Source: Bacteroidales bacterium (GTDB taxonomy: Bacteria; Bacteroidota; Bacteroidia; Bacteroidales; WCHB1-69). From it: a stretch of 53,837 nt of DNA. A model generated the notes under the pieces. That model saw nothing but the letters and a program-made list of their open reading frames with translations, ran no database searches and was not told the origin of the DNA. The first letter of the stretch is position 1. Each line of letters begins with the position of its first letter. Of the stretch, positions 34,149 to 43,088 are shown piece after piece. The stretch covers positions 1-53,837 of the forward strand of contig JAFXTS010000022.1 of the NCBI GenBank assembly GCA_017535665.1, read 5' to 3'. The position numbers and the translations under genes were made by a program.

Positions 34149-36398
34149 ATGTATAATTCCAATAAACCCTTAGGAGCTCGGCAAACCTTCCAGCTCCCCG
34201 ATGGCCGTGAAGTGACCATCGAAACCGGCATCCTCGCCAAACAGGCCGACGGATCCGCAGTGGTGAGAATGGGCGACACCATGTTGCTCGCCACCGTCTG
34301 CTGCAAAAAAGACGCAGTGGAAAACACCGATTTCATGCCTTTGCAGGTTGAATATCAGGAGAAATACGGCGCCGTGGGTCGCTTCCCAGGCGGTTTCTTC
34401 AAACGCGAAGGCCGTCCCAGCGAGTATGAGATCCTCATCGCCCGCCTCGTGGACCGCGCCCTCCGTCCGCTTTTCCCCGACAACTTCCACGCTGAGACGC
34501 AGGTGCTCGTCACCCTCATCTCCGGCGACCGCAACAACCTGCCCGACGCCCTCGCAGGCCTCGCAGCTTCTACCGCCCTCGCCGTCTCCAACATTCCGTG
34601 GGAAGGTCCCATCTCTGAAGTGCGCGTAGGCCGCGTGGATGGCAAGATGGTCATCAACCCCACCGTGGAAGATATGGAACGCTCCGACATCGACATGATT
34701 GTTGCCGCTACCATCGACAACATCATGATGGTGGAAGGTGAGATGAAGGAAATCTCCGAAGCCGACATGGTGGAGGCCCTCAACGCCGCCCATGCCGCCA
34801 TTAAGGTGCAGTGCCAGGCTCAGCTCGACCTCGCCGCCCAGGTGGAAAAAGCCAACCCGAAACGCGAGTACTGCCACGAGACCAACGACGAAGAGCTCCG
34901 CGAGCGCGTCAACCGCGAAACCTACGACAAGGTTTACGCCATCGCCAAGTCGTTCATGGGCAAACACGAGCGCAACGACGCTTTCGACCAGATCTTCGAT
35001 GAGTTCATGGAAACCATTCCCGAAGAGGAACGCGAAGAGAAGAAATACATGGTGGCTCGCTACTACCACGACGTGCAGTACCACGCCATGCGTAATATGA
35101 TTCTGGATGAGCGTATCCGTCTCGACGGCCGTCAGCTCGACCAGATCCGTCCCATCTGGATTGAGACCGGCTACCTGCCGTCAGCTCACGGCTCCGCCAT
35201 CTTCACCCGCGGTGAAACCCAGTCGCTGATGTCCTGCACCCTCGGCACCAAGCTCGACGAGCAGACCATCGACGGTGCCATCGTGGAAGGCAGCAGCCGT
35301 TTCATCCTCCACTACAACTTCCCGCCCTTCTCCGTCGGCGAGGTGAAGCCCATCCGCAGCACCGGCCGCCGCGAGATCGGTCACGGCAACTTGGCCCATC
35401 GCGCCCTCAAGCCGATGATCCCCTTCGACGATCCGAGCTTCCCCTATACCGTCCGCCTCGTGAGCGACATCCTCGAGTCGAACGGAAGCTCCTCCATGGC
35501 TACCGTCTGCGCCGGCACCCTCGCCCTGTACGACTGCGGTGTGAAGATGAAAAAACCGGTCGCAGGTATCGCTATGGGTTTGATTACCGATGAGAAAACG
35601 GGCAATTACGCCATCCTCTCCGACATCCTCGGCGATGAGGACCACCTCGGTGACATGGACTTCAAGGTTTGCGGTACCGCTGATGGTATCACCGCCTGCC
35701 AGATGGATATCAAGGTCAACGGCCTCTCTTCCGAGACGATGGCACAGGCTCTTGAGCAGGCCCGTCAAGGCCGTCTGTATATTCTCGACAAGATGCATCA
35801 GGCCATTCCGGAGCCGCGCGAAGACTACCGTCCGTTCGTTCCGCGTATCGTCCAGATGCAGATCCCGCGCGAGTTCATCGGCGCGGTCATCGGACCTGGC
35901 GGCAAAGTCATCCAGGAGATGCAGCGTGAAACCAACACCGTCATCAACATCGAGGAGGTGGGCGACTTCGGTATCATCGACATCGCCGCTGCCAACGTGG
36001 ACAACATCAACGCCGCTATGGAGCGCATCAAGCTCATTACGGCTGTTCCGGAAGAGGGCAAGGTGTATGAAGGTCCTGTGAAGAGCATCCTCGAATTCGG
36101 TGCCTTCATCGAAATCCTTCCTGGCAAAGACGGTCTGATGCACATTTCCGAGTACGACTGGAAGCGTGTGGACAACCTCGAGAACTACCTGAAGGTGGGC
36201 GACATCGTGCAGGTGAAGCTCATCGGCATTGAGGAGAAGACCGGCAAACTGAAACTGTCGCGCCGCGCCCTGCTGCCGAAGCCGGAAGGCTATAAGGAGC
36301 CCGAAGCACGTCCGCGTGGACCCCGCCGCGAAGGTGGTGCTGGTCCCCGTCGTGAAGGCGGCCACGGTCCGCGCCGCGAGGGTGGTCCCCGCCACTAA
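34149..36398 (+). CDS. pnp: Polyribonucleotide nucleotidyltransferase
   Basis: A 749-residue PNPase, the phosphorolytic 3'-5' exoribonuclease. Two RNase PH domains are visible (first: [56 protein letters not shown]; second: [44 protein letters not shown]), then KH ([24 protein letters not shown]) and S1 ([30 protein letters not shown]) domains. The tail is a low-complexity Arg/Gly/Pro repeat (GPRREGG), probably for RNA or protein binding. Confidence 0.98.
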   Translation: MYNSNKPLGARQTFQLPDGREVTIETGILAKQADGSAVVRMGDTMLLATVCCKKDAVENTDFMPLQVEYQEKYGAVGRFPGGFFKREGRPSEYEILIARLVDRALRPLFPDNFHAETQVLVTLISGDRNNLPDALAGLAASTALAVSNIPWEGPISEVRVGRVDGKMVINPTVEDMERSDIDMIVAATIDNIMMVEGEMKEISEADMVEALNAAHAAIKVQCQAQLDLAAQVEKANPKREYCHETNDEELRERVNRETYDKVYAIAKSFMGKHERNDAFDQIFDEFMETIPEEEREEKKYMVARYYHDVQYHAMRNMILDERIRLDGRQLDQIRPIWIETGYLPSAHGSAIFTRGETQSLMSCTLGTKLDEQTIDGAIVEGSSRFILHYNFPPFSVGEVKPIRSTGRREIGHGNLAHRALKPMIPFDDPSFPYTVRLVSDILESNGSSSMATVCAGTLALYDCGVKMKKPVAGIAMGLITDEKTGNYAILSDILGDEDHLGDMDFKVCGTADGITACQMDIKVNGLSSETMAQALEQARQGRLYILDKMHQAIPEPREDYRPFVPRIVQMQIPREFIGAVIGPGGKVIQEMQRETNTVINIEEVGDFGIIDIAAANVDNINAAMERIKLITAVPEEGKVYEGPVKSILEFGAFIEILPGKDGLMHISEYDWKRVDNLENYLKVGDIVQVKLIGIEEKTGKLKLSRRALLPKPEGYKEPEARPRGPRREGGAGPRREGGHGPRREGGPRH

Positions 36399-36424
36399 TC
36401 ATTAGTAACTATTTTATAATAGAT

Positions 36425-36462
36425 ATGAAAAAGCACCGGCTGACTGTCGGTGCTTTTTTCAT
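36425..36462. terminator. Bidirectional terminator between pnp and trmN6
   Basis: AAAAAGCACCG (36428-36438) pairs with CGGTGCTTTTT (36448-36458), with A and T tracts on both sides. It can serve the plus-strand pnp gene and the convergent minus-strand trmN6 unit. Confidence 0.85.
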
Positions 36463-36472
36463 AGTATTTCTT

Positions 36473-37201
36473 TTATAGGTATAAATCTTGGGTTAAGTGC
36501 TGGTACTCATGGGTGTAATGTCCTTCATTGTCGCGGATACAAAGTTCTTTTATAGAAGTGGAGATGGTGGGATGTAGGGAATAGATGGCGATGACGCGGT
36601 GAACGGGCTTGGCAGGTTTGGGGCGGATGAGCCATTGTTCGGAGAGATGAAGTTTCACCTGAGATTCTTTCTCGAAGGAGATAAACTCATTATAGGGAAG
36701 GATGAGTCCGAAATGGCCAGATGGAGCGAGCAGTTGGACGGCTCCCGCGACCAGTTCGTGAAACGAAAGCGTACCGTCGGTATGGCGCGCCTGCCGGCGC
36801 CGCTCATCGGCTGGCTTTAGCGAACTGACAAAAAAAGGAGGGTTGCTCACGATGAGGTCGTAACGATGGGGGGGTGTCAGACGCACGTGTTCTTGTAGCG
36901 ATTCCAGCTGAAACTCGAACTGAATAGATTCGGGGGTAGGGAAGTGGGTGGCATTTTCCTGCGCCTCCCGTATCGAGGCGGCATCAATGTCAACACCTGT
37001 CACGGCAATGTCCTTCACCCCGGCTCGTCGCAGCCGGTCGGCGATGCAGAAACCGACCACTCCGCAGCCGCAGCCGATGTCCAGCACGGTGTGCACATCC
37101 TGCAAAGGCATAGCGGACGCTAACAGCACACTATCAGTGCCGATGCGCTGTGTGCTGGCCTCATGGCGGAGCGTAAAATGCTGGAAGCGGAAAGGCTCCA
37201 T
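36473..37201 (-). CDS. trmN6: tRNA1(Val) adenine-37 N6-methyltransferase
   Basis: A 242-residue class I methyltransferase of the YfiC/TrmN6 family. The opening FRFQHFTLRHEASTQRIGTDSVLLASAMP is typical. SAM motif I is VLDIGCGCGVVGFCIADR, and the catalytic motif is DLIVSNPPFF, expected for N6-adenine methylation. It modifies A37 of tRNA-Val. The ATG overlaps the stop of the upstream subtilisin gene by one base (TAATG). Confidence 0.9.
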   Translation of the reverse strand: MEPFRFQHFTLRHEASTQRIGTDSVLLASAMPLQDVHTVLDIGCGCGVVGFCIADRLRRAGVKDIAVTGVDIDAASIREAQENATHFPTPESIQFEFQLESLQEHVRLTPPHRYDLIVSNPPFFVSSLKPADERRRQARHTDGTLSFHELVAGAVQLLAPSGHFGLILPYNEFISFEKESQVKLHLSEQWLIRPKPAKPVHRVIAIYSLHPTISTSIKELCIRDNEGHYTHEYQHLTQDLYL

Positions 37202-39075
37202 TAGCGGGCAATCACCACCTTTTGGCTCTGTGTCTGTGTGGGTGTGGCAATGCGGAGGATATAGGTGCCGTTGGGCAACGAGTTTACATTCAGTGTGTTA
37301 ACGCCCTGCTGGATGCGTAGCGTCTGTATCATCCGCCCGTTGAGGTCGTACAACGTAGCCGTGGCGGGCTCTTGGTCGTTGGGCGTGGAGATAAAAATCT
37401 GGTCAGATGCCGGATTGGGAAAGACGGTGTAAATGTTGGCGTGACTGGTGAACGCTTGCGTACCCACATGGTAGAGGGCGCGCAGAACTGCTTGGTAGGC
37501 GTTTACTTTGCCGTGGCCAAAACGCACCATGCCGCGGGCTTCGGTCAGACTGTCGTGGGTAGCCGAGAAGATCAAGGACTCTTTCACCTGCTGGGGGGTG
37601 AGGGTGGGGTTGGCTTCGAGCAGTAGGGCCACCACGCCGGTGGTGAAGGGTGACGACATGGAAGTTCCTGACAGACTGATGAAACTGTACTCGCGACCCT
37701 CGAAGGTGACAGTGGCGACGGCCGAGTTGTGCTCGTCAGCATAACTGGAGTTGGCAGAGATGACGCCGTAGCCGGGGGCGGAGATGTCTGGTTTGTCTCG
37801 CCCGTCGATGGTGGGGCCATAGCTGGAGAAGTTGCAGATGTCGCCGGGATGCCACACATCATCTTCCCAATTTCCTGACTGGTGGGCAGCCACCGTAATG
37901 GCACAATCGACGCAGGCGGGCGTACCGGTGCCGTACTGCGAGTCACCGTATTTCCACCCTAACACATTTACTCCCATCCATTTGCCTCCCCAGTTTCCCA
38001 CGCCGGTGGTCAGTTCGGCCACATTCCAAGCGTGGAACTCACCGCTGGTGCCCGCTACTTCGATGCCGAAACGCCAGATAGAGTTGATGATGGCGGGTCT
38101 TTTTACACAGAGTCGCGCCTCGGGTCTTCCTGACTCATCGCTGGCAATCAGCTCAATGTTATAGATGATGGTGTCGGTTCCGTTGGTAAGATATCCTTCC
38201 GTGTAATTGTCCCCATCGGCAGTATGGAAGAAGGGTGACGCATCAATAGTTTGATATTGGTTGTTGCACCAGTTAAGGCGTACCGAGAAGGGTTTGCCCG
38301 GACTATTGGTCATGGAGAGGGATGTTCCCCAGTAATAAGGACTGTTGTTGTCGGCTGGGAACTGGAAACGGCTGCGGAGGGTGTCGTTGTTGAAGGTGTG
38401 TCCGAGGTGGAATTGCTCATCGCCGTTGTTGCCGCCGCTGGTCACAAACACCACGCCCAAGTTGCTTAATTCCTGCATTTTCTGTCCTACTGGTCCGGTA
38501 CCGTCGAAGTTGTCCATCCAGTACAGTCCCCAACTCATGTTGATGACGAGGCGTTTTTGCTCTTGCTGGGCCACCTGGTACATCCATTCGAAGGCGTCGA
38601 TTACCGACTGCTCATCGGGGCGGAAGGAGGCGAAGATGAACTCGGCGTCGGGAGCCACACCGCGGTAGATAGTACCAGCGCCGCTGCCGCCTGCGATGGA
38701 GGCGACGTGCGTGCCGTGGTAGTGGTGCCCGTAGATGTTGGAGGTGTCGCAGGCGGCAGCTACCAGCTGCTCACGCCCTACCAGCTCAGTGCCATAGTCG
38801 AAGCCGGCCGGCGCGGGTCCCGCATTGCGGAACTGGTCCCAAGCCCGTAACACTCGGTATTGCGTGCCGGTGGTGTCGTAAAAAACCGGATGCGTGTAGT
38901 CGAAACCCCAGTCGGTGACACCGATGATGACCCCTCGTCCCGTATAGGAATCTGGCAAGTCGATGCCGGCATATACGCTGTCCACATGTCCGTCCTGACG
39001 CGCACGGTACAGGTCTTGCGCCGAAAGGGAACATACAAAGGTAATGAAAAGGATGGAAAAAAGCAGTTTCTTCAT
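37201..39075 (-). CDS. T9SS-exported subtilisin-like S8 protease
   Basis: A 624-residue secreted serine protease. The start at 39075 opens the signal peptide MKKLLFSILFITFVCSLSAQ. The triad is D55 (IGVTDWGFDYTHPVF), H120 (HYHGTHVASIAGG) and Ser in LSGTSMSSPFTTGVVALLLEANP; the oxyanion Asn region is VFVTSGGNNGD. A large insert lies between His and Ser (GSW-type beta-rich part with INSIWRFGIEVAG). The C-terminus has a T9SS sorting domain (YTVFPNPASDQIFIS ... LPNGTYILRIATPTQTQSQKVVIAR). It degrades extracellular protein. It is likely co-transcribed with trmN6. Confidence 0.92.
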   Translation of the reverse strand: MKKLLFSILFITFVCSLSAQDLYRARQDGHVDSVYAGIDLPDSYTGRGVIIGVTDWGFDYTHPVFYDTTGTQYRVLRAWDQFRNAGPAPAGFDYGTELVGREQLVAAACDTSNIYGHHYHGTHVASIAGGSGAGTIYRGVAPDAEFIFASFRPDEQSVIDAFEWMYQVAQQEQKRLVINMSWGLYWMDNFDGTGPVGQKMQELSNLGVVFVTSGGNNGDEQFHLGHTFNNDTLRSRFQFPADNNSPYYWGTSLSMTNSPGKPFSVRLNWCNNQYQTIDASPFFHTADGDNYTEGYLTNGTDTIIYNIELIASDESGRPEARLCVKRPAIINSIWRFGIEVAGTSGEFHAWNVAELTTGVGNWGGKWMGVNVLGWKYGDSQYGTGTPACVDCAITVAAHQSGNWEDDVWHPGDICNFSSYGPTIDGRDKPDISAPGYGVISANSSYADEHNSAVATVTFEGREYSFISLSGTSMSSPFTTGVVALLLEANPTLTPQQVKESLIFSATHDSLTEARGMVRFGHGKVNAYQAVLRALYHVGTQAFTSHANIYTVFPNPASDQIFISTPNDQEPATATLYDLNGRMIQTLRIQQGVNTLNVNSLPNGTYILRIATPTQTQSQKVVIAR

Positions 39076-39146
39076 ATCGTAAGTCATTTAATAATAATGC
39101 AAAATCTGAACTGCAAAAATACAAAAAATATCGCAAAAGTAATAAT

Positions 39147-40448
39147 CTACTTCGCAATGCGATCCACCGCTTCGTGCAATATTTCACTAAAGGGAATCTG
39201 TTTGCGGCGCGACCGCTCCAGCAGGTTGAGGTACCACTGGTGTTTGCCGTTCTCGGTGGTGTTCATGATGCAGTTGAAAGCGGCGATGTCGGGCTGAATT
39301 TTCCAATTGGGATCGAGGGCTGCCAAAGCTTCTTCCACAAACTGCCAACCGAAGTTGTAGAGGTTGGCATCGGTTATCATTAATAAGATAACATCTTTAT
39401 TTTCAATAACTTCCTTTATTTTGCTCTTGTCCACCCATTCGATGGGGTCCCAGATGTTGGGGTAAACGGTGAGGTTGTAATACCAGAATGTATTGTCGGA
39501 GAAGAGGTTCTCGGCGATGCCGCTGTTCCAGATGCTCCAGTAGTAGCTGTCGGCGACGGTGAGCACACGAGGCTGCACAAAGGAACTGTCGTCGTGGCGG
39601 AAATAGCAGATGGGGAAGTTAAGAGTTTCGTGAGGGAGAGGGGAGAGGAGGTTCATGGCAGGCTCCAAATCGAAGTCCAAGTCCTTGTTATACTTTGAGT
39701 TACTATCGCCCGCGAAGACGATGTCGGGCAGGTTGATACGGCATTCGTGTTCGATGTAGCGAGCGAGGGTGTCGGCGGCCTGCCAGAGTCCGTAGCTGCT
39801 CCAATGCACGCCATATTTCGAGTAGAGCGGGTGGGGTGAAGTGGCCTTGCGGCGGGAGAAGTAGCCGTTGAGGTCGAGGTAATGCACGCCGGCGCGATTG
39901 CAGGCCGCCGTGAAAGCCTCGTAGTTGCTGGTGGTTTTCACGGTGGGCTGGAAGCGGTCGGGGATGTTCTCCGGACTGAAGTGAGCCTTGCCTGGTTCGA
40001 ATACCAGTAGCAACTCTATTCCGTACTTTTCTTGCAGCAGGTTTTGCAGCCGCTTCAGATTTTCAACCTTTTTTTCTACAAAATCTTTTCCGATATAGTT
40101 ATGACCGAGATATTCGGTGATATACATCTCCTCATAAAAACAGTCATTCTTGCCGAGAACCAATTTTTCGGCATTAGTATATCTAAAAAGTCTGAAATTC
40201 AATTCATTGTGAAGACGCACCCAGTAGTTAGCACACCCCATATTTTGCTTGACTTGATCTTCGATGGAGTTCTGCCACTCGTGATTTTGAATATGATGCC
40301 ATGAAAATTTAGCCTTTTCTGTGTCCTGAACGCCATACAGCTTTTCACCCGACAGAGAGGGGAAGAAGGCAAGGACCAGCGGTGCAAAGAGCAACGGCAG
40401 AAGCAGCAGCCACAATACAAAGCCGGTTTTATTTCCTTGTATCTTCAT
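39147..40448 (-). CDS. AlgJ/AlgX-like SGNH acetyltransferase-type protein
   Basis: A 433-residue protein with one N-terminal membrane segment (TGFVLWLLLLPLLFAPLVLAFFP) and an extracytoplasmic SGNH-like domain of the AlgJ/AlgX/DltD group: LLLVFEPGKAHFSPENIP, HYLDLNGYF, KYGVHWSSYGLWQAADTLARYI, and VLTVADSYYWSIWNSG. This group transfers acetyl groups to exopolysaccharide together with an MBOAT protein, but no MBOAT gene lies in the window. The ATG at 40448 is preferred to an in-frame TTG at 40457. It follows the M50-like gene by 9 bases. Confidence 0.75.
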   Translation of the reverse strand: MKIQGNKTGFVLWLLLLPLLFAPLVLAFFPSLSGEKLYGVQDTEKAKFSWHHIQNHEWQNSIEDQVKQNMGCANYWVRLHNELNFRLFRYTNAEKLVLGKNDCFYEEMYITEYLGHNYIGKDFVEKKVENLKRLQNLLQEKYGIELLLVFEPGKAHFSPENIPDRFQPTVKTTSNYEAFTAACNRAGVHYLDLNGYFSRRKATSPHPLYSKYGVHWSSYGLWQAADTLARYIEHECRINLPDIVFAGDSNSKYNKDLDFDLEPAMNLLSPLPHETLNFPICYFRHDDSSFVQPRVLTVADSYYWSIWNSGIAENLFSDNTFWYYNLTVYPNIWDPIEWVDKSKIKEVIENKDVILLMITDANLYNFGWQFVEEALAALDPNWKIQPDIAAFNCIMNTTENGKHQWYLNLLERSRRKQIPFSEILHEAVDRIAK

Positions 40449-40457
40449 GATTGACAA

Positions 40458-41147
40458 TTAAAACCACCAAGGAAGGATATGAACTCGCACCAAACTCAGG
40501 TACGCCATCACGAGGGCGAAGAGGGCGAACAGCACGGCCCAGATGATGGCGGGCAAGTGGGTGAATTTGTGCAGGTTGGTGGCATCGCCGGCCTTGTCGG
40601 GCGTTTTGGCCGACAGCCATACCAGCACCCATGTGGACCACACCGACTCCACCAAAATCATCATGCTATAGAACCATGCCACGATTTCGTTGGCCGTGTC
40701 ATTGCGCCAGAAATAGAGAAATGCGATATTGATGAGCGTGAATATCAGCACCCAGATTGCGCCATACCAGTTGCGAATCCAGAAAATAAGCATGAGAAGG
40801 AAAATTGCAGTCAGTCCCACCAAAATCCACTTTTCATAGCCTACTGACAGCAGGAAGAAGCAGACGAAAGCCATCACGGAAGCGAATGGATAGCCGGCCA
40901 GACTCACCAGAGTGGATTTGAATTTGGAGTTGGATTGGGTGGTGGTGACGCCGCTGGTATCTTGAAAAACCTTGATATTCGACACTTTACCTTGGAGCAG
41001 CAGCGACATCAGCGCGTGCCCCAATTCATGGATGAGCGTGTTGATGATGTTGAAGAATTTCCCCACCACGGGGATGCGGGGCAGCAGAAATGCCGCCACC
41101 AGCAGGTAGTAAAAGATATGAATGCCTAAAAATTGCAGATGGTCCAT
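40458..41147 (-). CDS. M50B-like membrane metalloprotease
   Basis: A 229-residue membrane protein with the zinc motif H40-E-L-G-H44 (NIINTLIHELGHALMSLLLQGKV) on the first helices and five further hydrophobic segments. It fits the peptidase M50B-like family. The second metal ligand (NPDG-type) is not evident, so activity is uncertain. It starts 46 bases downstream of the FHA gene. Confidence 0.75.
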   Translation of the reverse strand: MDHLQFLGIHIFYYLLVAAFLLPRIPVVGKFFNIINTLIHELGHALMSLLLQGKVSNIKVFQDTSGVTTTQSNSKFKSTLVSLAGYPFASVMAFVCFFLLSVGYEKWILVGLTAIFLLMLIFWIRNWYGAIWVLIFTLINIAFLYFWRNDTANEIVAWFYSMMILVESVWSTWVLVWLSAKTPDKAGDATNLHKFTHLPAIIWAVLFALFALVMAYLSLVRVHILPWWF

Positions 41148-41193
41148 GGAAGGAAATGGCGGGTGTCGTTCGTGTGTTTAGGCTATGTGGATT

Positions 41194-41805
41194 TTAGTAA
41201 TCAAAGATATCCTCGAAGTCATTCATTCCAAGATGTCCGTTGTTTATCGCAATCCCCACAAAAAATAAGCAAATGAGCACAACAACCGATATGGCAAGGC
41301 CGGCGATGGCCAGTCCTTTTTTTCTGTTTCTCAACGAAACTCCTACAATCGAAAAGGCAAGACCCAGCAAAAAGAGGATCACATTAACAACGGGAAGCCA
41401 GCATAACGCTAAAGAGATCAAACTGAGCACGAAGCCGGCAGTTCCCATGCCGTTTTTTCTGCGGCCGCGAGGAGTTTGAGGTTGTGGCTGTTGAAAGATA
41501 GGGGGAACAGGGGGTTGTGGATAGGGCTGCTGATAGGTCTGCTGGGATGGGGTGGGGAACACAAAGTAGTTTTTCCATGGGAGAGCCGTGTTGCCAATGC
41601 GCACAATATCATTTTCGCGCAGTAGTGTATTGGGATTCAGCAGCAAAGTGCCATTTACGTACGTGCCATTGGTGGAATTCAGGTCTGTGATACGGAATTC
41701 CCCATTGTCATCCTGCGAAATCTCGCAATGGTTCAACGATACTGCGGGGTCATTAATAAAGACATCATTATTTTGTCCGCGGCCAATTCTTATGCTTTTT
41801 GCCAT
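41194..41805 (-). CDS. FHA-domain membrane protein
   Basis: A 203-residue protein. Residues 1-75 are a forkhead-associated domain (RIGRGQNNDVFINDPAVSLNHCEI, ITDLNSTNGTYVNG) that binds phosphothreonine. A Pro/Gln-rich linker (QQTYQQPYPQPPVPPIFQQPQPQ) leads to a DUF4190-type two-helix membrane domain (TAGFVLSLISLALCWLPVVNVILFLLGLAFSIVGVSL, AGLAISVVVLICLFFVGIAI). A Ser/Thr kinase is encoded elsewhere in this window (19864-21231) and could be its writer, but this is inference. Confidence 0.85.
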   Translation of the reverse strand: MAKSIRIGRGQNNDVFINDPAVSLNHCEISQDDNGEFRITDLNSTNGTYVNGTLLLNPNTLLRENDIVRIGNTALPWKNYFVFPTPSQQTYQQPYPQPPVPPIFQQPQPQTPRGRRKNGMGTAGFVLSLISLALCWLPVVNVILFLLGLAFSIVGVSLRNRKKGLAIAGLAISVVVLICLFFVGIAINNGHLGMNDFEDIFDY

Positions 41806-41832
41806 AAAATCCTGTATATTAAAGTTTTGATA

Positions 41833-42207
41833 TTATTTCTTTTCATATTCTACATCCCGCACGTCTCCCCATTCGCCCGCAGGGTTGTAGTCGGAAGTGC
41901 CGCCTGAGGTACAGCCGGCATACCCGTCACGCCAGTGGCTGCTGTACTCATCGTCTTTCACGCGATACTGGTAGGTAATCGACACGTAGCTGTCGGTGTT
42001 GTTGTAGAATTTGATGACGTACTCTTCCAGTGTTGAGTACCAATAGACTTCGTAGCTAACACCCTCGTTGCATTCAACGCCATTTACGGTGAAAGTAACT
42101 TCCACGTTGCTTTGTGGTTCATCGGGGATATTGGAGGTTGAAGCAGCATATCCCATTGTTGTTAAGGTGATTGCAAAAAGCAGAAGCATCATTTTTTTCA
42201 TCATCAT
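41833..42207 (-). CDS. Small secreted protein of unknown function
   Basis: A 124-residue protein with a signal peptide (MKKMMLLLFAITLTTMGYAA); three adjacent ATGs (42207, 42204, 42201) make the exact start ambiguous. The mature part is hydrophilic and Tyr-rich (SYEVYWYSTLEEYVIKFYNNTDSYVSITYQYRV). It has Cys residues in VECNEG and YAGCTSGG. No family was recognised. Confidence 0.55.
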   Translation of the reverse strand: MMMKKMMLLLFAITLTTMGYAASTSNIPDEPQSNVEVTFTVNGVECNEGVSYEVYWYSTLEEYVIKFYNNTDSYVSITYQYRVKDDEYSSHWRDGYAGCTSGGTSDYNPAGEWGDVRDVEYEKK

Positions 42208-42401
42208 TTTTCATTGTTATAGGCCATCATGACATCGGCTCAAAAGTGAATTTCCAAAAATACGCGGCAAAAATAATCATTTTTTTCACAACTGCAATTC
42301 TTTTATGAAAATAGCTAATGCACAAAGGTACCGTTGAGCCATCGTTTAAGGGTGCTTTTTCTGAGTGATATTATCACATTAAAATGCCAAATTTTATAAT
42401 A

Positions 42402-42440
42402 AAAAAACCAACTATTTGAATCACAAATAGTTGGTTTTTC
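42402..42440 (-). terminator. Terminator downstream of tRNA-Leu
   Basis: The 11-bp stem CCAACTATTTG (42408-42418) pairs with CAAATAGTTGG (42424-42434), flanked by A and T tracts. On the minus strand it follows the tRNA-Leu gene directly. The remainder of 42208-42401 is AT-rich with no gene seen. Confidence 0.8.
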
Positions 42441-42446
42441 AAATTG

Positions 42447-42527
42447 TGCCCGGGACAAGAGTCGAACTTGCACGTCTCTCGACACTCGCACCTGAAACGA
42501 GCGCGTCTACCATTCCGCCACCCGGGC
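42447..42527 (-). tRNA. tRNA-Leu (anticodon CAG)
   Basis: An 81-nt tRNA on the minus strand. The acceptor stem is GCCCGGG with CCCGGGC; the D-arm carries GGCGGAATGGTAGACGCG, typical of leucine tRNAs. The anticodon stem CTCGT/GCGAG holds the loop TTCAGGT, giving anticodon CAG (42494-42492). A variable arm (TGTCGAGAGACGT) and the T-arm (GTTCGACTC) follow. The CCA end is not encoded. It lies just downstream of trxA on the same strand and may be co-transcribed. Confidence 0.95.
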
Positions 42528-42534
42528 AGGGTTG

Positions 42535-42849
42535 TTATATCAACGAGTCGATGAGTTTCACGAGGTCGTTCTTGCGCTGCAGGCCGACCAGGGTTTCCAC
42601 CACCTCGCCATTCTTTAGGAACACCAGCATCGGGATATTGCGGACGCCGAACTGCATGGCGATGTCGTTGTTCTCGTCAGTGTCGCACTTGCCGATGACG
42701 ACTTTGCCTTCGTATTCGTTGGACAGTTCGTCCATAATCGGAGCCAAAGCGCGGCAGGGACCGCACCAAGTTGCCCAGAAGTCGATGATAACGAGCTTAT
42801 CGCTTTTGATGACTTCTTCGAAGTTTCCGCTGTTGATTTCTAATGCCAT
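42535..42849 (-). CDS. trxA: Thioredoxin
   Basis: A 104-residue thioredoxin. The active site is C29-G-P-C32 (WATWCGPCRAL), with the cis-Pro region NIPMLVFLKNGEVV. The start at 42849 gives the normal thioredoxin length; the longer frame upstream crosses the -7 box (TATTTTTG, minus, 42882-42889). It reduces disulfides in the cytoplasm. Confidence 0.95.
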   Translation of the reverse strand: MALEINSGNFEEVIKSDKLVIIDFWATWCGPCRALAPIMDELSNEYEGKVVIGKCDTDENNDIAMQFGVRNIPMLVFLKNGEVVETLVGLQRKNDLVKLIDSLI

Positions 42850-42947
42850 TGTGTTTGATTTATGGTTTTGAAAAAAGCGTGCAAAAATACAACTTTTTTT
42901 GAAATCCGACTTCATCTTTTGAAAATATTTTTTTGCGAGTTAAAAAT

Positions 42948-43039
42948 GCCAAGTTCCCAAACAAAAATCGGCCAAATTCCCAAATGAAAATCAGCCAAGT
43001 TCCCAAGCGAAAACGTGCCAAATTCCCAAATGGAAGATA
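42948..43039. repeat. Four 23-bp tandem repeats (iteron-like)
   Basis: Four units of exactly 23 bases start at 42948, 42971, 42994 and 43017. The consensus is GCCAAATTCCCAAATGAAAA plus three variable bases, with the invariant core CCAARTTCCCAA. There are no spacers. The last unit ends five bases before the -33 element of the ATPase gene promoter. A 23-bp period is about two helical turns, so bound proteins would lie on one face. Confidence 0.85.
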
Positions 43040-43043
43040 AAAA

Positions 43044-43075
43044 TTTGCGTAATTGATTTATTTGTAGTATTTTTG
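43044..43075 (+). promoter_or_regulatory. Consensus promoter of DUF4143 ATPase gene
   Basis: TTTG (43044-43047), a 20-base spacer, TATTTTTG (43068-43075), matching the Bacteroidetes consensus. The gene starts 13 bases (or 22, at the second ATG) downstream. The tandem repeats sit immediately upstream, where activator or silencer sites would be. Confidence 0.8.
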
Positions 43076-43088
43076 CCGCGAATTAAAA

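Noticed and set aside
35181..36395. 404-codon minus-strand open frame opposite pnp
   Set aside because: Antisense to the conserved second PH, KH and S1 domains of pnp; the translation is biased and shows no domain.
42948..43039. CRISPR array
   Set aside because: Units are directly contiguous without unique spacers, too short for CRISPR repeats, and no cas genes are present.
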